Below the pieces are notes generated by a model. It had not been told where the DNA came from. It was given only the letters and a program-made list of their open reading frames with translations, and searched no databases. The position numbers were made by a program, and so were the translations under genes. From the NCBI RefSeq assembly GCF_026745355.1, contig NC_079202.1, positions 5,353,158 to 5,417,157 on the forward strand: 64,000 bases of DNA. The letters run 5' to 3'. Of the stretch, positions 34,851 to 46,324 are shown piece by piece. Every line of letters begins with the position of its first letter. Position 1 is the first letter of the stretch. This stretch comes from Beta vulgaris subsp. vulgaris. Its lineage: Eukaryota; Streptophyta; Magnoliopsida; Caryophyllales; Amaranthaceae.

Positions 34851-34872
34851 TGGTGGGAATTAGTTCTATTAT

Positions 34873-34884
34873 TAAATTTATAGG
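34873..34884 (-). promoter_or_regulatory. TATA-like motif of the phosphatase gene
   Basis: Minus-strand CCTATAAATTT, about 30 bp upstream of the presumed transcription start. Confidence 0.35.
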
Positions 34885-35117
34885 AATAATATATACTACT
34901 CTTATCAGTCCTAACACACGGGAAAAGAGGAAGAGAGAGGGCAGAAAAAGAGAAAGTGTGAGAAATCATTTTTTTGTTTTCGTAAATAATTGTAAACAAT
35001 GAGATCATTATTCATTGCCATTCGACAATGGACACTAGTCATAGTTTACTCCGTTTTCTAGCGGCCCTTTTGTTTTGGCCATTGCGTGTGCACGTGGCTT
35101 GCCGTTAGGGGTATAAG

Positions 35118-35581
35118 CATTGTTAAAATTTTGATTCGGATTTTACGATTCTAGGATTTGGAAGGATCTCACCGATTCTGATAATATGTAGGAATTAGGA
35201 TGTTAATTTTGTAGGATCTTTCGATCCTACTCAATCACAAAAAATTATATGGTAGGATTTTAATACGATTCTACGACTTTACGATCCGATCGTAAAAAAA
35301 ATCATAAAGTAATTTCATATATTATATTATCTATTAGATATTGATTGCATGTTACATTAATCTTATAATATTGAAAAAATATCATCATTTGTTAATGAAA
35401 TAAGTCATTATTAATTTCTATAAGATTTTAACATGAGTTTCTATGAAATATCACTATGTTCTAGCATAATTATCTCTATTTTCTGAAATTATACAATTTT
35501 ACGATCCTACGATCTGATCTTACCGATTCGATCCTACCAACCCCTGCGATCCAAAGTAGGATCCCGATCCTGATAACATTG
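35118..35581. mobile_element. hAT-like MITE
   Basis: Ends CATTGTTA... and inverted CAATGTTATC... with an 8-bp flank ggtataag (35110-35117) against gatataag (35582-35589), one mismatch. The interior is rich in self-complementary cgatcctac/gtaggatcg motifs and has no transposase. Confidence 0.65.
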
Positions 35582-35589
35582 GATATAAG

Positions 35590-36939
35590 TTATTCAGATA
35601 AAACATTCATGAATATCTTAATAGTCTCAGATTTAAGGATGAGAAACAATATGACTAATAGAGAAACTCTTAGTAACCAACTGTTTGAGTCTCTTTGAAT
35701 TCAAATAGCTCAAAAAAAATATAATGTGAGGCCCACAACAAAAAAAGTGAAGAAAGAGAAAAAAGAGTTGACACGTGTTATTTTCTTCCAACAAAACAAG
35801 AGAGTGAGGGAGAAATAAGAGAGAGAAAAATTCTTCTTCTCTGAACTTTCATGTTCATTGAATTTTTTTTTCAATTTTGCTACAACCCCATTTCTCCGAA
35901 TTTCTTACGGGAGAAACCAAGAAGAAATCCTTGAAGAATTAAAGATGAAAATCTTTTCGACGATTTTTGTAGGTATTGTTTATTCTTAAAAATTTAGATG
36001 TAAAATTGAAATTTAGATTAATTTTTACTTTTTGGTAAATAGTTTAGATCTTGAATATGTTGGGTTTTTAGAAAGATTAGTTTTTTCCTTTATTCAAGAT
36101 CTCAAATTGAATTTTGACTGAGAATAAGTAGTTTTTTTAGTCTTGAGAAACAAGATTTTTATTGAACCCGAAAATCAGGTTTTTTTTTTAATATTAAACT
36201 CGTATCTTAAAACTTTTTTGTTGGATTCGGTTATATCTCTATTATTTTCTCTGTAACTTAAAATCTTGAATAATTATATTGAATTCCTCTAAAAATTCAA
36301 GTTTCAGGGGTCGTTTGGTTCACTATTTTTGGGTTTCAGAAAACGGAATCAAGTACCGATTTTCTTTCTTCTTGTTTGGTTCAACCCCACATCAATCCAT
36401 TACCATTACTTGATGGTAATGGATTCCCCCAATTTGTTACCTTCCCTCCCCCTCAAGTAACAAAATTCATTACTTTAAGTTAATGGTTACCCTTCATTTC
36501 TATTCCTTGGCTTGAACCAAACACTCAATAAAGATTACCATCTTTGTTACCATTCCCCTCCTCTATTTGTATCCATTCCCTTTCCATTCCATATCTTGAA
36601 CCAAACGACCCCTTAGAGGCGACCTCTTATTTTGTCTAGACAAGGTACATATATACCTATGTGTAGGTTGAATTAGTATCATGTTCTAAGGATGGGATTT
36701 ATGTAGTATCATACATATGGAACCATTTATAGTTCATATGTGACTTAATTATATTCAAGTGAAATTGCATGTTTTATGCTGTTGTGTGAGACATGTTGAT
36801 TATGATGATTATGTTATGTTTGTATGGATGATTGATGCAAGCATATGGAATTGAGAACTTTATTTTATTAATTCACATGAAGGATTAATAATTATGTTGG
36901 TATTCGATCATGAATTGGATCATGTTGTTCCGTTTGGAC
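35590..36939. other. Left part of an old, degenerate LTR-like sequence
   Basis: Sequence left of the internally deleted chromovirus. It has a CT-rich leader-like part at about 35815-35965 ending ttttgtag|gtattg. The same unit continues at 45603-46324, where LTR motifs shared with the chromoviruses appear. It contains the MITE at 36307-36612. Confidence 0.4.
36307..36612. mobile_element. MITE with GGGGTCGTTTGGTTC inverted ends
   Basis: Left GGGGTCGTTTGGTTCA and right tGAACCAAACGACCCC are perfect inverted repeats over 15 bp. A possible 3-bp flank tca / tta would fit a PIF/Harbinger (Tourist-like) duplication with one change, but the superfamily is uncertain. Confidence 0.75.
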
Positions 36940-37136
36940 TGTAATACTCCGTATTTTGGAGTTATTTCGTAATAATAACGAAAATATAAAGAAGTTAATA
37001 CAAAGGTATTTTAGTATTATTTACAAAATAATAAGAATAGAATAATGATAATATGAGTTGGTTTAGTAAATTTCGAAGTTTATAAAAGGTTAAACCGAAT
37101 TTACTTGACCTAGATGCACACTTTTAATTAGGGGAG

Positions 37137-37146
37137 TATAAAAGGG
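37137..37146 (+). promoter_or_regulatory. TATA box of the 5' LTR (deleted chromovirus)
   Basis: TATAAAAGGG after ggggag, conserved at 44529-44538 in the right LTR. Confidence 0.55.
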
Positions 37147-38689
37147 AAAAGAAGAAGGGAAAAATCAGAAAAAAAAAATTTAAACCCTAACTTTCATTCT
37201 TTCTCCCCTTCTCAACCGTCATCTCCTCTCCCTCTCCCTCAGCCGACTTTCATTCTCTCTCCCTCAAATTTTCTCTCTCCCCTCTCTTGCTATTCTCTCT
37301 CGCTATTTTGGTCTCTCCTCTGTCCTTCTCTCTCGTCGTGTGCGAGGGTTGTGTGTGTGGTGGTCAGGCGCGTTGTGCGTCGTCGTTGTGCGAAGAGAGT
37401 GTTGGGTGCAAAGGAGTTGGTGCGAGCGAGGGTGATTTTCTGCGTGGGTGTTCGAGCGATTGACGAGGCTTGGAGGCTTTGTGCGAGCAAGTGTGTGAGT
37501 GTGTGCGTTCGAGGGTACGAACGTGCGAAGGGTGGTGCGACGTGTTGTGCGAAGTCGCGAGGGAAGTTCGTCGAGTTGAGTGTGGTCTTGTGCGGGGGTC
37601 GAAGGCGAAAGAACAAGTGTGTGGTGTTCGAAGGTTGGTGACGAGGGTTTGTGCGAGTGAATTCTAACGAGGGCTTGTGCGACGAGTCTCGAGTCGACGT
37701 TGCTGGGTGTGTTGTTCGAGCAAATTCGAGCGTTCGCGACGAAGCTGTTGAAAGGCTTATCGCGTACCTAACAAAAATAACCTAACTATTCCTCCTAACT
37801 AATGTAGTCGGGCAAGTAAGGATCGAATCCCAAGAGACTAACTGATTCAAAGTAGTTAAATTGACTCTAATTAATACTAAGCAAGTGATCCAAATAAGTG
37901 ATGATGAACTAATCTAAGTGACTAAAGCAAATGAAATTATCAAGAATGAATCAAAGACTAAAGACATCTAGGTTTAAGTATCCCCACTAATACGAATTAA
38001 TGCCACAAACAATCCCTTTTCTCTTAATTAACTAATAAATAACTCATAGGATAGACGCGCCCTAATAATACTAAGGATTTCTTTCGATCAATCAATAGCT
38101 TCCCTAACAATGCAATCATGCCTATTTTCATGGAGTCATGCAAATTAAGGACTTTAGACATAGCATCCTAACATCCTAATAAATTCCATCAACTACTTTC
38201 GTGATGATTTCCTTTATCTTAAATTAGGGTTCTAGATTCGATTAAGATTCAACTTTCGTTGCAAAAATAATCACATTCAAAGTATACTATTTCTAGTCAT
38301 AAATTGATAATTAAAACCAACCCTAAAATAAATGAATCATAAATTAATCAAAGTTTGGGAATTGGGAATTAAACAAGCATCAATTCATATTAGGGTTCAA
38401 CCTAACCCTAGAATAGAAAACTACTCATACATGATGATTGAATAAACAAAATAAATATTAAAAGAAAGCATGATTAACAATAATAATAAATAGAATAGAG
38501 AAGAGAAAATAATACTTGAATTAATTGATGAAATTGCAAACTTGAATGTCGAAAACAAGGACTTGAGGAAAATAATGGAGAATGGCGTGATAAACGTCGA
38601 GAGGGAAAAAAAAAACAAGAGAACGTATTGTGTCGGACTCGTCCGACCATAATCTTGGTCGGACGACTTTCAGGTGGTTCCAATTTTTT

Positions 38690-39095
38690 TTCAGGTAGTC
38701 TTCATTTTTTTTCAGGTGGTTCCAATTTTTTTCAGGTAGTCTTCATTTTGTTTTCAGTTAGTCTTCTTTGTTTTTCAGTGGGTTTTTGTGCTTCAGTTAG
38801 ACTAACTTGGGTTTCAGTTGGTCTTTATTCTTTTTCAGGTAGTCTACATCTTTCTTCAGGTAGTCTTCATTTTGTTTCAGTTAGTCCATTATATCTTTCA
38901 GTTGGCCCATTATTTCTTTCAGTTGGTCCAACTGAAAGAAAAGAAAGTCCAACTGAAAGAAAAGAAAGTCTAACTGAAAGAAAAGAAAGTCCAACTGAAA
39001 GAAACAAAGTCTAACTGAAAGAAAAAAAAGTCTAACTGAAAGAAAAGAAAGTCCAACTGAAAGAAAACAAAGTCCAACTGAAAAGAAAACAAAAC
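38690..39095. repeat. Minisatellite that switches strand (foldback)
   Basis: Left half: repeated ttcaggtagtcttcattttt / ttcagttagtc units. From about 38925: aactgaaagaaaagaaagtc units repeated seven or eight times, the reverse complement of the left type. The centre is near 38928 (ttggtccaact). Confidence 0.85.
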
Positions 39096-39277
39096 ACTAA
39101 CCTCTACTTTCTCTCACTTTCTCCTTCTTCTTCATTCCTCTTCTGCCAAAAAGTCCTTGATTACTGTATCTGCGTTATACCTTGGACGCACCTGGGAGTT
39201 CTTTTGTGTATTTGGTGCATGTATTATAGTTATCTTTGCATTGCCATCTTCATATGGCTAATCAGAAGACTTTGTTT

Positions 39278-39596
39278 TCATATTTTCATATTGGAGAAAA
39301 GTAGGTAGCAAATGTCTTTAGACGTTTCTTTCGCAACACCTTCATATAATATCTGGGAGTATCCACTTTCATCAAAACTTCTGATATGTAAACATGTGAT
39401 GTCAAGGGAACGAAGAATGAGAGCCACTCGTCGGGGTAATCTCGCAGATTCCGCAATGTGAGGCATCAACATAATACCCAGCAATAATGTCGTCCACAAT
39501 ATAATCAACAAAGAAATTCTCCAACACTTGTACAGATCTTTCATTTTGTGTTGGAGGAGAAGCAAATTGTTTAGCTAAGAAGTACAAGTAACCCAC
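39278..39596 (-). pseudogene. Unidentified gene-like fragment
   Basis: Two overlapping minus-strand frames read GYLYFLAKQFASPPTQ, NERSVQVLENFF, VDYIVDDIIAGYYVDASHCG, then after a one-base shift VAKETSKDICYLLF-type sequence. The composition (balanced, acidic and aromatic residues, no low complexity) looks like real protein, unlike the surrounding LTR. I do not recognise the family. It may be a captured host-gene piece. It has no plausible start and is frameshifted, so it is not functional as it stands. Confidence 0.35.
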
Positions 39597-42279
39597 TGTA
39601 TACTTGAGAAAATGTGCGAACGAGAGAGAAAAAGTTGTGAGATAGAGAATCTACCATAGTTTTGTGGAGGGAAGTCGAAACTAAAATTGTATAGTACTGG
39701 GCTCAGCCCGTCTGACGAGAATATTGGGTCAGACGGTCTGACCCAATACTTTCACAAAAGACAAACAAAACTCACGTTATCTCCCTAAAAAGAATCCCTA
39801 AAAACCAAAAATCTATCTTTTTTACCCTAATACTCGTGGCCTTGTCCTTCATTACAAGATAAGGAAGATCCAATTAAATCATTAAGGAAATCGTGCAGCC
39901 CGCGCGCGTAGGAATTTTCAGCAAAACTGGGCCAACTTAGGCCCATATCTCTTATAATATAACTCGCCTTGGGCTGTATAGCCTATCGTTGGAAAGCTCT
40001 TCAAGCCTACTTTCCAATGCCTTTGGAATAAGACAAATATCAGCATCAAGTCGGAAGTTATGGATAAAAGAGTGAGCATGACTCGATTTTCGCAATTATC
40101 TCAATGAATTCCAACTCCAATTGAGCTCCAATTTGCACTCAAATACATCCAAAGTGATCCTTATCAATGAAGCTTGCTTCCATTTGATCCTAAGTACTCA
40201 AGCTCGCCCAATAATGTTCCAATTATGTTCTTGATATCTGAAATTCATCAAGGAATACCAAAAACACACAAGAGGAGTAATATTTCGCAAATTAAGTAAA
40301 AGTGTGCAATTATGAACTAAAATACACCTAAATGTTCCTAGAATGTAACCTAAATGCAACTAAAACCTATATAAAAATATGACACATCAGCTGTGCGAAC
40401 GTGGTGCGAAGGCGAGTAGGGTTCGTGTGTGGTGCGCAGCTAGTCGGTGCCGGAATTTTGTTGCCGGAGTTTGACGTCGGCAAGTTCAGTGGTATAAACC
40501 TAATATGTACATATTATATTAGTTTAATTATATTTTTATATTTTTATAATTACGTTAGGTTGTAATTAGTTAATTAGTAATTCAAGTTAATTAGTAATTA
40601 ATTAGACTGTATAATTAGTTTTAATTTATTATTCTGATTTTAAGTTAAGAATCTGGTTTAGGTTTGTAATTAAGTAAGATGGGAAGTAGAAAATTATATT
40701 ACTGTTATTGGTTGGATTTACCATCTTATTATACGTGACCTGATTTTTGGAACATACGACTTTTGGACGTAAGACTTGATTTTTGGACATAAGACCTAAC
40801 TTTTGGACATAGACCTAACTTTTGGACATAAGACTTTTTGACATAAGACTGGATTGGACCTAAGATTTTTGAGCATAAGACGTGGTTGGACTTATGACTT
40901 AATTGGTTTGATAAAGGTAGTGGACTAATGACACTAATTAAGTTTAGTTTTCTCACTAACTTTGACTCCTAAAAGACGCTAAACTCATTAGAATAGAAAA
41001 GTAACGAAAGTTCATGAACAAGGGGTTTAGCTGTCGTTCATTTCGAATTATTAGATCGTTATAGTCTTAGTTACGTATTAGTGATATTGTTATCAAGGAC
41101 GTAGCACTAAAGTATCTATTTATCGGTTTAGGTCCCAATTTCATAAGCGGCACGTTCGTTTAAGACAGCGAAAATTCTCCGTTACAAGGTACGTACGCTT
41201 ACCAGTTTAATTCCAAGTATCAGTATCATGATTAGGTTGAATCTCATTTTATTGGAACCTAGAAGCATGATAGGGAATGTTTGATTGAGATTGCTTGGTT
41301 AGACATTTGTAATTTGAAATCGATATGTTGCATTGGAATACATAATTCTATCGTAGTATAAATATGAGCATTATTAATCTGATCTATAGTGTAACAAGAG
41401 TGTTACAAGAGATACGATTTGAGCATTGTAATTAAGAGAACATGTAAATGGCTCTATGTGGTTATGAAATGAATGGACAATATTAAAGTGAATTATGGCA
41501 ATAACTTGTAGCTGGACTCCCTACAAGTAATGAACAATGGGGGGGGGGAGTGTGGGACTTGTCCACACTCCTACTCAGGCCTACTGTGACGACAATAGTG
41601 TCCTTATGTTTTTGATAACTCAAGTAGGCGGAAGGTTCCGTTCGATCTTGGGGGTATGCATACTAAGGTGATGGGTGTGAGCGGAACAAAACCGTATTTG
41701 CATTTCATCTAATAGACCAAGTTGTCTATTAAGGATTCAGTAGCCCGTATGATTCTAGTAAGATGACAGTGCCCGTTCGATGCCAAATAAATAAAGATTA
41801 AAGGATGTAACATAATGTAGTATCATTCTTAAGATTGTTCATGTGTGCATCATTTATGTTTATATGTATTCAATAGTTCATTACGTACTCAGCATAGCTG
41901 ATTGTGTGTTATTATGTGTTTGTTGACCTGTGATGAACCATTGACGCTACAATGAGGAGCAGACTAGGTGTGCTGGTGCTGCTGCATGATATCAAGCATA
42001 CGGGGGCTAGTATTTAGTTTTTGAAGTTAAGCAATTTGAATTAAGTATTATTGGATTTTCTAGATTTTACTTAAATGGTTTGAGGTTTGAATAAAAGGGG
42101 TCGTCGATGATTCCCGAGTTGTATTTACATTTTTATTTCCGCTGCATTTTAGTTTTTGAGACAATGATTTGAGTTACCGTTTTTCTATTTATACCTTGCG
42201 TTCCATCGCAGCGGTAACACTCCTAAAGTCGATGCTACGTAGCTGTAAACGTGTATGGATTTTGGGGGTGTTACAAAAC

Positions 42280-42291
42280 TGGTATCAGAGC
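42280..42291 (+). other. Primer-binding site of the deleted chromovirus
   Basis: TGGTATCAGAGC, a perfect match to the plant initiator Met-tRNA type, four bases after the LTR. Confidence 0.9.
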
Positions 42292-42750
42292 AACCAATTC
42301 CAATATGAAGTCAATTACCCAACACACGACCTAGAATTGGCCGCCATAGTATTTGCCCTAAAAATTTGGAGACACTACCTTTACGGGGTGACTTGTCGAA
42401 TCTTCACTGATCACAAAAGCCTCAAATACATCTTCACCCAGAAAGACCTTAACATGAGACAGCGCAGATGGTTAAAGCTCATGAAGGACTATGACTTAGA
42501 CATTCAGTACCATGAGGGTAAAGCCAACGTCGTTGCTGAAGTGTTAAGTTGCAAGTCTAGTCATAGCCTGAATACATTAGTCGTTGCCGACAAACTTTGT
42601 GAGAGTTTTCAGATCAGATAGAGTTTTCACGAGGGGAGTAGAAAATTGCTGAGCCAACCTAGCAACTTTCTAGACGAGATAAGAGAGAGTCAACCTGGGG
42701 ATGTGAAGCTTGAGCGAGTCAAAGCAAAGCTTAAGGAGGGCAAAGCATAG
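42292..42750 (+). pseudogene. Chromovirus RNase H (deleted element)
   Basis: Directly after the primer-binding site the frame reads [20 protein letters not shown], then [47 protein letters not shown] and a changed [10 protein letters not shown] (normally [10 protein letters not shown]). Stops occur at 42619 and 42748. The missing upstream part (gag to RT) was removed together with the leader. Confidence 0.9.
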
Positions 42751-43788
42751 GGGTTTGCGATCCATGAGGATGGAAGCATACGATATAAGGGTAGGTGGTG
42801 TGTACCACAAAAATACAAAGAGCTAAAACAGAAGATAATGAGTGAGGGTCATAACACGACTTATTCCGTCCACCCAGCAGGGGGAGATAAGTTGTATAAG
42901 GACCTCAAGAAGATGTTCTGGTGGCATGGGATGAAGAGAGCAGTAGCTGAGTTTGTTTCCAAATGTCTAACGTGCCAGAAATTCAAAAGTGAACACAAGA
43001 GACCTCAAGGAAAGATTCAACCTTTAGACATTCCGACATGGAAATGGGATTCGATATCCATGGACTTTGTTGTCGCCTTACCTAGGAGTCGGGGAGGCAA
43101 TAATACCATAAGGGTGATAGTGGACAGACTAACCAAGACAGCAAGGTTTATACCTATGAAGGATACGTGGAGTATGGAAGCCTTAGCCAAGGCTTATGTG
43201 AAAAATGTCATTCGATCGCATGGAGTACCCACGAGTGTAGTATCAGATAGAGATTCGCGATTCCTTTCGAAATTCTAGAAAAAGGTCCAAGAAGCATTTG
43301 GTAGTGAGCTATTGATGAGTACATCCTTTCACCCAGCTACCGACGATCAAACCGAAAGAACTATTCAGACCTTAGAGGACATGTTACGAGCGTGTGCCTT
43401 AGAATACCAAGGATCATGGGAAGACCATTTGGACCTCATATAATTCTCATACAACAACAGTTACCATGCTAGTATTAAGATGGCACCATTCGAAGCACTG
43501 TATGGGAGAAAGTGTCGTAGCCCTTTGTGTTGGAACGACATTAGTGAGACTGTGGTGTTAGGACATGAGATAATTCAGGAGACAGTGGATCAGGTGCGAG
43601 TCATTCAAGAAAAGATTAAGGCTGCACAGGACAGGCAAAAATCCTATGCGGATCAGAAGCGAAGGATGAGAATTACGAAGTCGGGGAAAAAGTATTGCTT
43701 AAGGTGTCCAATGAAAGGAGTGATATTCGGGAAAAAGGGGAAGCTAAGCCCTAAATTCATAGGACCATATGAGATACTGGCGAGATAG
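42751..43788 (+). pseudogene. Chromovirus integrase (deleted element)
   Basis: One frame, broken by stops at 43276 and 43441, encodes HNTTYSVHPAGGDKLYKDLK, MFWWHGMKRAVAEFV, CLTCQKF, WKWDSISMDFVVALP, RLTKTARFIPM, VVSDRDSRFLSKF, HPATDDQTERTIQTLEDM and YGRKCRSPLCWNDISETV. The HHCC and D-D-E residues are visible. The G in the usual TDGQ block is D. The same frame as the RNase H is kept, so only point mutations separate them. Confidence 0.92.
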
Positions 43789-44090
43789 GCAAAGTCGCTT
43801 ATCGCCTGGATTTGCCCAACGACTTAGAAAGGGTCCTAAAGTGTTTCACGTATCCCAACTCGGAGATACGTACCTGATGAGTCACATGTCCTTGAACCTG
43901 AAAACGTCGAGTTAGATGAAACCCTATCCTATGAGGAGAAACCTGTCCAGATACTAGACTACAAGGTGCATAGTACGAGGAATAAGGACGTCAAAATTGT
44001 CAAAGTGTTGTGGAGAAATCAAAATACCGAGGAAGCCACATGGGAGGCCGAAGATGCGATGCGTCTGAAGTACCCTGAGCTTTTTCAAGA
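43789..44090 (+). pseudogene. Integrase C-terminus and chromodomain-like tail (deleted element)
   Basis: After a frameshift near 43790: AYRLDLPNDL, VFHVSQLG (shifted), then KPVQILDYKVHSTRNKDVKI, VKVLWRNQNTEEATWEAED and MRLKYPELFQ, the chromodomain end. The stop is shifted downstream compared with the other chromovirus. Confidence 0.88.
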
Positions 44091-44097
44091 GGTACGT

Positions 44098-44133
44098 GAG
44101 TTCCGGGGACGTAACTTTTATTTTAAGGGGGAA
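44098..44133 (+). other. PPT-like module after pol (deleted element)
   Basis: GAGTTCCGGGGACGTAACTT followed by ttattttaagggggaag, the equivalent of 23015-23048 in the other chromovirus. Confidence 0.55.
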
Positions 44134-44295
44134 GAAGGCGATAGAATTTCGCGCTTTCACCCTAAAGTATGTTAATTATGTTAGTTATGTGTAATTACTG
44201 CTTATCTGCTTATTTTGTGCGAACGTTAGAAAACGCTTGTTAAATTTTGGGACTTAGAAGTGCAAAAGATCGTCGTTAAGACTGGCTACCTCAAA

Positions 44296-44330
44296 GTTTC
44301 GGGACGAAACTTCCTTTAAGGGGGGAAGCA
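44296..44330 (+). other. 3' polypurine tract with hairpin (deleted element)
   Basis: GTTTCGGGACGAAAC then ttcctttaaggggggaagca immediately before the 3' LTR. Confidence 0.75.
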
Positions 44331-45597
44331 TATAATACTCCGTATTTTGGAGTTATTTCGTAATAATTAAGAAAATATAAAGAAGTTAATAAAAAGGTTT
44401 TTTAGTATTATTTACAAAATAATAAGAATAGAATAATGATAATATGAGTTGGTATAGTAAATTTCGGAGTTTATAAAAGGTTAAACCGAATTTACTTGAC
44501 CTAGGTTTGCCACTTTTAATTAGGGGAGTATAAAAGGGAAAAGAAGAAGGGAAAAATAAAAAAAAAACAATTTAAACCCTAACCTAGAAGCATGATAGGG
44601 AACGTTTGATTGAGATTGTTTGGTTAGACATTTGTAATTTGAAATCGATATGTTGCATTGGAATGCGTAATTCTATCGTTGTATAAATATGAGCATTATT
44701 AATCTGATCCATAGTGTAACAAGAGTGTTACAACAGATATGATTTGAGCATTATAATTAAGAGAACATGTAAATGACTCTATGTGGTTATGAAATGAATG
44801 GACAATATCAAAGTGAATTATGGCAATAACTTGTAGCTGGACTCCCTACAAGTAATGAACAATGGGGGGAGTGTGGGACTTGTCCTACACTCCTACACAG
44901 GCCTATTGCGAGGACAATAGTGTCGTTATATTTTTGATAACTTAAGTAGGCGGAAGGTTACGTTCGATCTTGGGGGTATGCATACTAAGGTGATGGGTAT
45001 GAGACGGAACAAAACCGTATTTGCATTTCATCTAATAGACCAAGTTGTCTATTAAGGATTCAGTAGCCCGTATGATTCTAGTAAGATGACGGTTCCCGTT
45101 CGATGCCAAATAAATAAAGATTAAAGGATGTAACATAATATAGTATCATGCTTAAGATTGTTCATGTGTGCATCATTTATGTTTATATGTATTCAATGGT
45201 TCATTACGTACTCAGCATAGCTGATTGTGTGTTATTATGTGTTTGTTGACCTGTGATGAACCATTGACGCTACAATGGGGAGCAGACTAGGTGTGCTGGT
45301 GCTGCTGCATGATATCAAGCATACGGGGGCTAGTCTTTAGTTTTTGAAGTTAAGCAATTTGAATTAAGTATTATTGGATTTTCTAGATTTTACTTAAATG
45401 GTTTGAGGTTTGAATAAAGGGGTCGTTGATGATTCCCGAGTTGTATTTACATTTTTAATTCTGCTGCATTTTAGTTTTTGAGACAATGATTTGAGTTACC
45501 GTTTTTCTATTTATACCTTGCGTTCCATCGCGGCGGTAACACTCCCAAAGTCGATGCGACGTAGCTATAGACGTGTATGGATTTTGGGGGTGTTACA
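44331..45597 (+). repeat. 3' LTR of the deleted chromovirus, internally deleted
   Basis: 1.27 kb. It matches the left LTR at both ends, but jumps from the taaaccctaac position (about 37190 in the left LTR) to cctagaagcatgata (about 41259). Confidence 0.92.
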
Positions 45598-45602
45598 TGG
45601 AC

Positions 45603-46324
45603 TATTTAATTAATTTATGAGAACCGATTGTCTTATTTGATAAGTTGGTTAGTCACCTATGAAAGGTTGGTTGGTTTTTGACTTTGGATCAACAAATAAC
45701 TAATGGTTATGAAATTAATATTGGAATTATTCTTGGGTTGTTAATTTGATGATCACCTTATCTAATCCTAAGATAAAAATGGAAGTTTATGTATCATTGA
45801 TGATTATATTGTTTGTCTTACTTTGTGAGTCATAACAAATAAATAATTTATTAATCACTTAAAGTGGGAAGTGAATAGCAATAGTTTTAGAGTTGTGCAC
45901 GTCTGAAGTGTTGGACAAGTTATGAGTTGGAGTACATGGCGGCAGCCCATGACTTTTCTGGGGACCAGATTGGTCACCTTGTCCTATTTTTTATTTAAAA
46001 GGTTCCTCGATATCGTAGGTCAGAGGAGTACGGAGTCGCGCCCGTACAGAGTCTCTAAATTGAAGACTACTTTGGTCTGGACAACTCTTTCCATTGCCTA
46101 TTCCCTCTAAATAAATTAACTTATTTGGTTGTGGAGTCAACTTCAGTAAAAGTATACTGCTATGTTATTATATTATTATTTATCCCTACTTAATGTTTGT
46201 TGGTATCATGTTAGATTTTATATTTATTTACTATGTAGTACTCAGCTTTGTTGATTACGTGATTTGTATGTATGTGTTGATTATGGATATGTCTTATTGA
46301 CCTTATGATGACCCACTTGATGAA
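45603..46324 (+). repeat. Right part of an old degenerate chromovirus LTR
   Basis: Shares the order of short motifs with the chromovirus LTRs: a GTACTCAGC stem-loop at 46238 and gatgaccca at 46309-46317. It continues from 36939 across the tggac insertion site and is cut by the next LTR element at 46325. Confidence 0.5.

Larger units (their letters stand above)
38625..39749. mobile_element. Candidate TIR-bounded segment carrying a gene-like fragment
   Basis: Left GTATTGTGTCGGACTCGTCC and, inverted from the right, GTATTGGGTCAGACCGTCTG are similar ends, and both ends form hairpins (38640-38665; 39722-39748). Inside are an inverted minisatellite (about 38690-39095) and a minus-strand frame at 39278-39596. 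No convincing target duplication was seen, so the boundaries are tentative. Alternatively this is just a variable part of the LTR. Confidence 0.4.
37749..40389 (-). mobile_element. Nested 2.64-kb LTR-type element (Athila/Tat-like family, probably solo LTR)
   Basis: TGAAAGG...CACATCA with an exact 5-bp duplication gctgt (37744-37748 and 40390-40394). Read on the minus strand, its start (TGATGTGTCATATTTTTATA) and its end resemble the LTR at 46325-47200, with a shared order of blocks (taggtttt-gttgcatttaggtta; cataactt; ttccaacgatagg). No second LTR or primer-binding site was found, so a solo LTR with an internal insertion fits best. Confidence 0.8.
36940..42275 (+). repeat. 5' LTR of the deleted chromovirus (with nested insertion)
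   Basis: About 2.69 kb once the 37749-40389 insertion and its target copy are removed. TATAAAAGGG is at 37137-37146. The GC-rich gtgcgagcgag stretch at 37330-37740 gives open frames but is LTR sequence, as the solo LTR at 49022 repeats it in inverse orientation. Confidence 0.9.
36940..45597 (+). mobile_element. Internally deleted Tekay/Del-like chromovirus
   Basis: LTRs start TGTAATACTCCGTATTTTGG (36940) and TATAATACTCCG (44331), both end GGGGGTGTTACA (42275 and 45597), and the flanks are an exact tggac duplication (36935-36939, 45598-45602). The primer-binding site TGGTATCAGAGC is at 42280-42291. The interior is only 2.06 kb: gag, protease and RT are missing, and the sequence jumps from the primer-binding site straight into RNase H. 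The left LTR carries a nested 2.64-kb LTR-type element; the right LTR has lost about 1.4 kb. Confidence 0.94.

Noticed and set aside
34610..35008. Ser/His/Asn-rich minus-strand frame of 132 codons
   Set aside because: AT-rich leader and intron sequence around the 5'-UTR exon. No recognisable domain.
37290..37667. Arg/Val/Cys-rich frames on both strands
   Set aside because: GC-rich LTR sequence repeated in the solo LTR at 50.8-51.0 kb, with frames not conserved.
38628..39014. SGSLHFFSG-type repetitive protein
   Set aside because: Translation of the strand-switching minisatellite.
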